From Bacteroidota bacterium (GTDB taxonomy: Bacteria; Bacteroidota; Bacteroidia; Flavobacteriales; Flavobacteriaceae), in the NCBI GenBank assembly GCA_022601215.1, contig JAHZIZ010000268.1, forward strand, positions 1 to 6,505: a DNA stretch of 6,505 nt, written 5' to 3'. Shown here in pieces: positions 1 to 4,146 of this stretch. How positions within the stretch are numbered: position 1 is the stretch's first letter; every line of letters starts with the position of its first letter. Under the pieces are notes generated by a model, which saw nothing but the letters and a program-made list of their open reading frames with translations, was not told where the DNA came from and did no database searches. The position numbers were made by a program, and so were the translations under genes.

Positions 1-420
1 CTGGTATTGGTTGAATTTTTTCACTCCGTTCTCACGGCGATTTTCCCAAATTTTCTCTAGTATGGTAATAGCAGGATTGTCTTTTTTTGAAGTTTTTCCA
101 CTAAAAACAACCACTTGATCTAAGGCAGCAGCTTCTTCTTTTAAGAGAATTTCTAATTCGTAAGTTGTCTTTTTCTCAAGAGGTACCGTTTTTAATTCGT
201 ACCCAACAAAAGAAACCCATAAAGCAGTATGGTTTTCTTCACTTTCTAAGTAAAAGCGGCCATTTTCATTGGTAATAGTTCCTTCGTTTGAGTCTTTAAA
301 AATAACATTAGCAAAGGCTACAGGCTCACCAAACTCATCTTTAACCTCTCCACTTACCTTCGTTTGAGAAAGCAATATTGTTGTGAAAATAAGAAATACA
401 AAGAGTAGTGTTTGCTTCAT
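1..420 (-). CDS. DUF5686 / carboxypeptidase-regulatory-like domain protein, N-terminal part (cut by window edge)
   Basis: This reading frame runs from an ATG at 420 to the window edge with no stop, giving 140 residues of a longer protein. Residues 1-18 (MKQTLLFVFLIFTTILLSQ) form a Sec signal peptide, so the protein is exported. Residues about 21-105 resemble a carboxypeptidase-D regulatory-like beta-sandwich: they show VSGEVKDEFGEPVAFANV, then GTITNENGRFYL, then VSFVGYE, which is the usual order in Bacteroidetes envelope proteins. Residues about 107-140 (SGKTSKKDNPAITILEKIW, then NRRENG) match the start of the DUF5686 region as I remember it. Such proteins are usually around 800 residues with an outer-membrane beta-barrel-like remainder, which lies outside the window. 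The exact function is unknown. It lies 54 bp downstream of pdhB on the same strand. I see no convincing promoter of its own, so it may depend partly on read-through from pdhB. Confidence 0.85.
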   Translation of the reverse strand, partial: MKQTLLFVFLIFTTILLSQTKVSGEVKDEFGEPVAFANVIFKDSNEGTITNENGRFYLESEENHTALWVSFVGYELKTVPLEKKTTYELEILLKEEAAALDQVVVFSGKTSKKDNPAITILEKIWENRRENGVKKFNQYQ

Positions 421-460
421 AGCAACATAAAAGGTGATCGATTTGGAAACGGAAATATCT

Positions 461-498
461 AAAAAAAAGTGTGATTATGAACGATATAACACTTTTTT
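461..498 (-). terminator. possible intrinsic terminator of pdhB, overlapping its 3' end
   Basis: Read on the minus strand, AAAAAAGTGT (498-489) pairs perfectly with ACACTTTTTT (472-463) around a 16-nt loop, and the T run continues to eight Ts (468-461). The first arm is the coding sequence of the last PdhB residues (KKVL) and the stop codon lies in the loop. The stem has only two G-C pairs, so it is weak. It may end transcription only partly before the DUF5686 gene. Confidence 0.45.
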
Positions 499-1455
499 AA
501 CAGCTTTAATTACGTCGCCGCTGTTTGGTAACCACTCCGCTAATAAAACAGGGGAATACGGCGCAGGTGTATCTGCCGTGTTTATTTTTTCGATGGGTGC
601 GTCCAAATAATCGAATACCTGACTCTGGACTTGATATGTAATCTCCGTGGCGACATTTCCAAACGGCCAAGCTTCTTCTAAAATAACAAGTCTGTTAGTC
701 TTTTTAACACTTTCCATGATGGCTTTATGATCCATCGGGCGCACGGTACGTAAGTCTATAATTTCACATGATATTCCCTCTTCTGCTAATTGATCTGCGG
801 CAGCATAAGCCTCTTTTATGATCTTTCCAAAAGAGACGATGGTAACATCAGTTCCTTCTCGCTTTATCTCTGCCACTCCTAAAGGAATTAAATACTCTCC
901 TTCAGGCACCTCTCCTTTATCTCCATACATCTGTTCACTTTCCATAAAGATAACAGGGTCATTATCTCGAATAGCACTTTTTAATAACCCTTTAGCATCC
1001 GCAGGATTACTGGGTACCACAACTTTTAAACCAGGACAATTTGCATACCAACTTTCGAAAGCTTGAGAGTGCGTCGCTGCAAGCTGACCAGCAGAGGCTG
1101 TTGGCCCGCGAAAAACGATAGGACAATTAAACTGCCCGCCGCTCATTTGACGAATCTTAGCGGCGTTATTTATAATTTGATCAATTCCTACTAAAGAGAA
1201 ATTAAAGGTCATGAACTCTACAATTGGGCGGTTCCCATTCATGGCAGAACCCGTAGCAATACCAGCGAAGCCTAATTCAGAAATAGGAGTATCAATAACA
1301 CGTTTGGCACCAAACTCATCCAACATACCTTTGCTTGCCTTGTATGCACCGTTATATTCGGCCACCTCTTCACCCATTAAATAAATGGATTCATCGCGAC
1401 GCATTTCTTCACTCATTGCCTCACAAATGGCTTCTCTAAATTGTATCGTTTTCAT
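475..1455 (-). CDS. pdhB: pyruvate dehydrogenase E1 component, beta subunit
   Basis: The 326-residue protein has the usual length for E1 beta. With E1 alpha it forms the cytoplasmic thiamine-diphosphate enzyme that decarboxylates pyruvate and passes the acetyl group to lipoyl-E2. Residues about 4-180 are the transketolase-like pyrimidine-binding domain, and about 190-318 the C-terminal transketolase domain. IDTPISE holds Glu60, the residue that activates the TPP aminopyrimidine, and ATHSQ holds His129, the active-site histidine. The stretches GEEVAEYNGAYK, EFMTFNFS, NNAAKIRQMSGG and GLLKSAIRDNDPV closely follow mitochondrial PDHB, which favours pyruvate over branched-chain 2-oxoacids. The ATG at 1455 gives the standard N-terminus MKTIQFREAI. 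There is no Shine-Dalgarno motif, which is normal in this phylum. pdhA is not next to it; the gene upstream is the divergent etfB. The predicted leader of about 50 nt carries a hairpin. Confidence 0.97.
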   Translation of the reverse strand: MKTIQFREAICEAMSEEMRRDESIYLMGEEVAEYNGAYKASKGMLDEFGAKRVIDTPISELGFAGIATGSAMNGNRPIVEFMTFNFSLVGIDQIINNAAKIRQMSGGQFNCPIVFRGPTASAGQLAATHSQAFESWYANCPGLKVVVPSNPADAKGLLKSAIRDNDPVIFMESEQMYGDKGEVPEGEYLIPLGVAEIKREGTDVTIVSFGKIIKEAYAAADQLAEEGISCEIIDLRTVRPMDHKAIMESVKKTNRLVILEEAWPFGNVATEITYQVQSQVFDYLDAPIEKINTADTPAPYSPVLLAEWLPNSGDVIKAVKKVLYRS

Positions 1456-1483
1456 AATTGTATCTGAATAATAGCTTCTGAAA

Positions 1484-1504
1484 ATCCCAAACCTTTTTTG
1501 GGAT
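1484..1504 (-). promoter_or_regulatory. perfect 8-bp inverted repeat in the pdhB leader (5'-end hairpin or operator)
   Basis: ATCCCAAA (1484-1491) and TTTGGGAT (1497-1504) are perfect reverse complements separated by five bases. The element starts 7 bp downstream of the proposed -7 box of pdhB, so it would sit at the very 5' end of the transcript, about 28 nt before the start codon. It could stabilise the mRNA as a 5' hairpin, or be a DNA operator placed over the transcription start. There is no T run after it on the minus strand, so it is not a terminator. Confidence 0.5.
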
Positions 1505-1511
1505 AGGAAGA

Positions 1512-1544
1512 CAAAAATAACACTATTTCTTATTCTAATGTAAA
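1512..1544 (-). promoter_or_regulatory. predicted pdhB promoter (Bacteroidetes type)
   Basis: On the minus strand TATTTTTG (1519-1512) is a full match to the flavobacterial -7 consensus TAnnTTTG. TTTA (1544-1541) lies 21 bp upstream and matches three of four bases of the -33 element TTTG at acceptable spacing. Transcription would begin near 1506-1504, giving a leader of about 50 nt. Confidence 0.6.
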
Positions 1545-1546
1545 GA

Positions 1547-1631
1547 ATTTATGAAATGAGACGGTAATCTATTCCGCAAACGTTTTCAGAAAAGAAATAG
1601 CAACAAATCAAAGCAAAATAATTTCATAAAT
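1547..1631. repeat. 11-bp inverted repeat with arms 63 bp apart in the divergent pdhB/etfB control region
   Basis: ATTTATGAAAT (1547-1557) and its exact reverse complement ATTTCATAAAT (1621-1631) lie upstream of the pdhB and etfB promoters respectively. Each arm therefore reads in the same sense relative to its own gene. This could be a pair of binding sites for one regulator of both transcripts. The sequence is AT-rich, so chance cannot be excluded. Confidence 0.35.
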
Positions 1632-1671
1632 ATTTTATTATGCACGCATAGGAAATGTATAAGGAATGTTG

Positions 1672-1679
1672 TATCTTCG
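1672..1679 (+). promoter_or_regulatory. probable -7 box of the etfBA promoter
   Basis: TATCTTCG matches the flavobacterial -7 consensus TAnnTTTG at all but one position. It is 38 bp before the ATG at 1718, giving a leader of about 30 nt. No good -33 TTTG or TTG was found at 17-23 bp upstream, so the promoter may need an activator or be misplaced. Its position downstream of the in-frame ATG at 1655 argues that translation begins at 1718. Confidence 0.4.
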
Positions 1680-1717
1680 TCGACCTAAAATTTACATTTA
1701 AAAATAGCTCAAAAACT

Positions 1718-2458
1718 ATGAAAATATTAGTGTGTATAAGTCACGTACCCGACACTACTTCAAAGATCAATTTCACTGACGGTGACACGACTTTTGATAC
1801 CAACGGAGTACAGTTCGTGATTAACCCAAATGATGAATTTGGTTTAACTCGCGCCATGTGGTTTAAAGAAAAACAAGGTGCGAATGTGCATGTTGTGAAC
1901 GTAGGAGGTCCGGAAACAGAACCTACCTTGCGTAAAGCCTTAGCTATTGGAGCAGATGAGGCCATTAGAGTAAATACGGTAGCAACAGATGGATATTCTG
2001 TGGCCAAGCAATTGGCGCATATAGTAAGCGAAGGTGGCTACGATCTTGTTATTGGAGGTCGTGAATCTATTGATTACAATGGAGGAATGGTTCCAGGAAT
2101 GATTGCTAAATTAATTGGTGCGAACTTCATAAACACTTGTATCAGTTTAGAAGTAGAAGGAACTAGCGCTACTGGAATTCGTGAAATTGACGGTGGTAAA
2201 GAAACACTTAAAACCTCTCTTCCTCTAGTGATTGGAGGGCAGAAAGGCTTAGTAGAAGAAAGTGATCTTCGTATCCCAAACATGCGTGGTATTATGCAAG
2301 CGAGATCAAAGCCGCTCCATGTAAAAGAGCCCATTGCTGCGAATGCCGAAACTCAGACAACTCAGTTTGAAAAACCAGCCCCAAAAGGAGCTGTAAAATT
2401 GGTTGACAATGTAGACGACCTTATTAACCTATTACATAACGAAGCAAAAGTAATCTAA
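1718..2458 (+). CDS. etfB: electron transfer flavoprotein, beta subunit
   Basis: The 246-residue protein is close to the usual EtfB length of about 250. EtfB binds a structural nucleotide (AMP in classical ETFs) and docks the partner dehydrogenases. With EtfA it carries electrons from acyl-CoA and other flavoprotein dehydrogenases to ETF:quinone oxidoreductase. The N-terminus MKILVCISHVPDTTSKI is typical of the family in Bacteroidetes. The EtfB signature is at residues about 153-171, with IREIDGGKETL followed by SLPLVIGG; RIPNMRGIMQARSKPL (185-200) follows as expected. An upstream in-frame ATG at 1655 would add 21 residues (beginning MYKECCIFVD) that do not fit the family and overlap the probable promoter, so I chose 1718. 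The nucleotide-binding loop (residues 113-130, with SIDYNGGMVPG) lacks the Gln and Thr of the human NQTG loop. The stop is 3 bp before etfA, so the two genes are surely co-transcribed. Confidence 0.96.
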   Translation: MKILVCISHVPDTTSKINFTDGDTTFDTNGVQFVINPNDEFGLTRAMWFKEKQGANVHVVNVGGPETEPTLRKALAIGADEAIRVNTVATDGYSVAKQLAHIVSEGGYDLVIGGRESIDYNGGMVPGMIAKLIGANFINTCISLEVEGTSATGIREIDGGKETLKTSLPLVIGGQKGLVEESDLRIPNMRGIMQARSKPLHVKEPIAANAETQTTQFEKPAPKGAVKLVDNVDDLINLLHNEAKVI

Positions 2459-2461
2459 GAT

Positions 2462-3424
2462 ATGTCAGTATTAGTATTTACCGAATCTGAAGGAGGAGCC
2501 TTCAAAAAAATAGCCCACGAAGCGGTTTCCTATGCTAAAGGAATTGCAGATATGATGGGCACTAGCGTTACGGCCATTGCTATTAACGCAAACAACTCAA
2601 ATGAATTAGGAAACTTTGGAGCTTCTAAAGTGTTAGAGGTGAGCAACAACGATTTAAACACCTTCAACGCCGAAGCTTACGCTGATATTATTACACAAGC
2701 TGCCAAGGCCGAAGGCGCCGAAGTTGTCATTGTTACTTCTAGCGCAAATGGTAAGTTTATAGCACCTTTGATAGCTGTGAATCTTGAAGCAGGATATGTA
2801 CCTAATGTTACCGAATTACCCAAAAGCAGTGCTCCTTTCATAGTAAAACATAGCGTATATACCAACAAGGCATTCTCAATGACTGAGATCAATACTACCG
2901 CCAAAGTAGTTGGATTAGCAAAGAACGCGTATGGAGTGAAAGAAAATGCAACTGATATTACAAACGAAACTTTTACTCCTGCAATCAATGTTGGTGGTGT
3001 TGAAGTAGTCTCCGTAGACAAAGCAACCGACAAAGTAACAATTGCCGATGCAGAAGTAGTTGTTTCTGGTGGTCGTGGACTCAAAGGACCCGAGAACTGG
3101 CATTTAATTGAAGACTTAGCCACTACCTTGGGCGCAGCTACAGCGTGCTCTAAACCCGTGAGTGACATGGGTTGGAGACCTCATAGTGAACACGTTGGGC
3201 AAACTGGTAAACCAGTAGCGTCCACACTATACATCGCGATAGGGATTAGTGGTGCTATTCAGCATTTGGCGGGAATTAATTCCTCTAAGGTAAAAGTGGT
3301 GATTAATAATGATGCTGAAGCTCCTTTCTTTAAAGCAGCAGATTATGGTATTGTTGGAGACGCTTTTGAGGTAGTACCTCAACTCACCGAAAAATTAAAA
3401 GCCTTTAAAGCACAAAACGCATAA
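2462..3424 (+). CDS. etfA: electron transfer flavoprotein, alpha subunit
   Basis: The 320-residue protein has full family length. EtfA holds the redox-active FAD of the soluble ETF heterodimer. Residues about 1-185 are the N-terminal alpha/beta domain, and about 195-315 the FAD-binding domain. The latter shows VVVSGGRGLKGPENW (199-213), GQTGK (246-250), the signature LYIAIGISGAIQHLAG (256-271), and INNDAEAPFFKAADYGIVGD (281-300), all expected contacts of the FAD. One site is unusual: the arginine of the family motif GASRAAVDAG, which packs against the flavin ring, is Lys231 here (ACSKPVSDMGW). From memory this lysine form is common in Bacteroidetes, and it should change the flavin potentials. 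The gene begins 3 bp after etfB and is followed by a strong intrinsic terminator, so etfBA is a two-gene unit. No ETF:quinone oxidoreductase or acyl-CoA dehydrogenase lies in the window. Confidence 0.97.
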   Translation: MSVLVFTESEGGAFKKIAHEAVSYAKGIADMMGTSVTAIAINANNSNELGNFGASKVLEVSNNDLNTFNAEAYADIITQAAKAEGAEVVIVTSSANGKFIAPLIAVNLEAGYVPNVTELPKSSAPFIVKHSVYTNKAFSMTEINTTAKVVGLAKNAYGVKENATDITNETFTPAINVGGVEVVSVDKATDKVTIADAEVVVSGGRGLKGPENWHLIEDLATTLGAATACSKPVSDMGWRPHSEHVGQTGKPVASTLYIAIGISGAIQHLAGINSSKVKVVINNDAEAPFFKAADYGIVGDAFEVVPQLTEKLKAFKAQNA

Positions 3425-3451
3425 AATTTAGTATTTTGTGCCTTGAAATAG

Positions 3452-3491
3452 GGCTGTTTAAATAAGTATACCCTTGTTTAAACAGCCTTTT
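3452..3491 (+). terminator. strong intrinsic terminator of etfBA
   Basis: GGCTGTTTAAA (3452-3462) pairs perfectly with TTTAAACAGCC (3477-3487). The stem extends inward through one T-G wobble and three more pairs (3463-3466 with 3473-3476), leaving a 6-nt loop. Four Ts follow directly (3488-3491), then ATCTTT. It begins 28 bp after the etfA stop codon. Confidence 0.9.
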
Positions 3492-3498
3492 ATCTTTA
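3491..3498 (+). promoter_or_regulatory. possible -7 box for the nuclease-nupC operon, fused to the etfA terminator tail
   Basis: TATCTTTA matches seven of eight positions of TAnnTTTG and lies 18 bp before the ATG at 3517. The nearest TTG (3474-3476) is only 14 bp upstream, shorter than usual, so the -33 element is doubtful. A strong terminator just upstream means this operon needs its own promoter nearby, which supports the call. The leader would be only about 12 nt. Confidence 0.35.
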
Positions 3499-3516
3499 CC
3501 AAGAAATTCGAAATTA

Positions 3517-4140
3517 ATGAGTCTTGTACGACTAGATATAAAAGGGATCTCCTACAGTCAGACCCAAAATGGTGCCTACGCCCTAATCTTAAGTGAAGAA
3601 GGAGGAGAACGAAAACTACCTATCGTCATCGGGGCTTTTGAAGCGCAATCTATCGCTATTGCCCTGGAAAAGGAGATAAAACCGCCCAGACCACTAACGC
3701 ACGATTTGTTTAAAAACTTTGCAGATCGGTTTGCAATTGTTGTAAAACAAGTCATCATACACAAATTGGTCGATGGCGTTTTCTATAGCAGCATTATTTG
3801 CGAAAGAGATCAATTGGAAGAAATTATTGACGCAAGAACTAGTGATGCCATAGCCTTGGCTCTTAGATTTAAGGCACCAATTTTCACCTACAAAGCTATT
3901 TTAGATCAGGCGGGGATATATTTAAAGACGCCCACTAATGAAGACGAAATAAGCGAAGAGGAAGAAGCGGTTATTGAAGAATTAATCTCTGGAGAAGACA
4001 GAGAAACTGTAAAAATTGTTTTGGAGGACTTTAGTAAGTTTTCTCTTAATGAACTCAACCAAATGCTCGATGAAGCAGTAGCTAATGAAGATTATGAAAA
4101 AGCAGCTGCCCTTCGGGATGAAATTTCCAAACGCTCTTAA
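3517..4140 (+). CDS. bifunctional nuclease family (BFN/DUF151) protein with C-terminal UVR motif
   Basis: The protein has 207 residues. Residues about 1-135 are the BFN domain: VRLDIKGISYSQTQNGAYAL, then ERKLPIVIGAFEAQSIAIALE, then THDLFKNF and DARTSDAIALALRFKAPIF, in the family's standard order. Characterised plant members of this family have DNase and RNase activity. Activity in this protein is inferred from family membership, and bacterial roles are poorly known. An acidic linker (142-150, DEISEEEEA) leads to a UVR motif at about 175-205 (LNELNQMLDEAVANEDYEKA, then LRDEI). UVR motifs mediate UvrB-UvrC contact in nucleotide excision repair and also occur in McsA and ClpC, so this end is probably a protein-docking helix pair. 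No signal peptide is seen, so it is cytoplasmic. It is the first gene of a likely operon with nupC, 6 bp downstream. Confidence 0.92.
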   Translation: MSLVRLDIKGISYSQTQNGAYALILSEEGGERKLPIVIGAFEAQSIAIALEKEIKPPRPLTHDLFKNFADRFAIVVKQVIIHKLVDGVFYSSIICERDQLEEIIDARTSDAIALALRFKAPIFTYKAILDQAGIYLKTPTNEDEISEEEEAVIEELISGEDRETVKIVLEDFSKFSLNELNQMLDEAVANEDYEKAAALRDEISKRS

Positions 4141-4146
4141 ACGCTT

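Noticed and set aside
421..474. Promoter for the DUF5686 gene
   Set aside because: On the minus strand the best box (TATTTCCG) has two mismatches to TAnnTTTG and no good -33 partner.
818..1066. Plus-strand open frame of 82 codons opposite pdhB
   Set aside because: It lies wholly inside pdhB with no domain or promoter of its own and is best explained as antisense shadow sequence.
2677..3168. Minus-strand open frame of 163 codons opposite etfA
   Set aside because: It lies wholly inside etfA, which has full family motifs, and its translation is Ser/Thr/Val-rich with no recognisable domain. It is a shadow of the coding strand.
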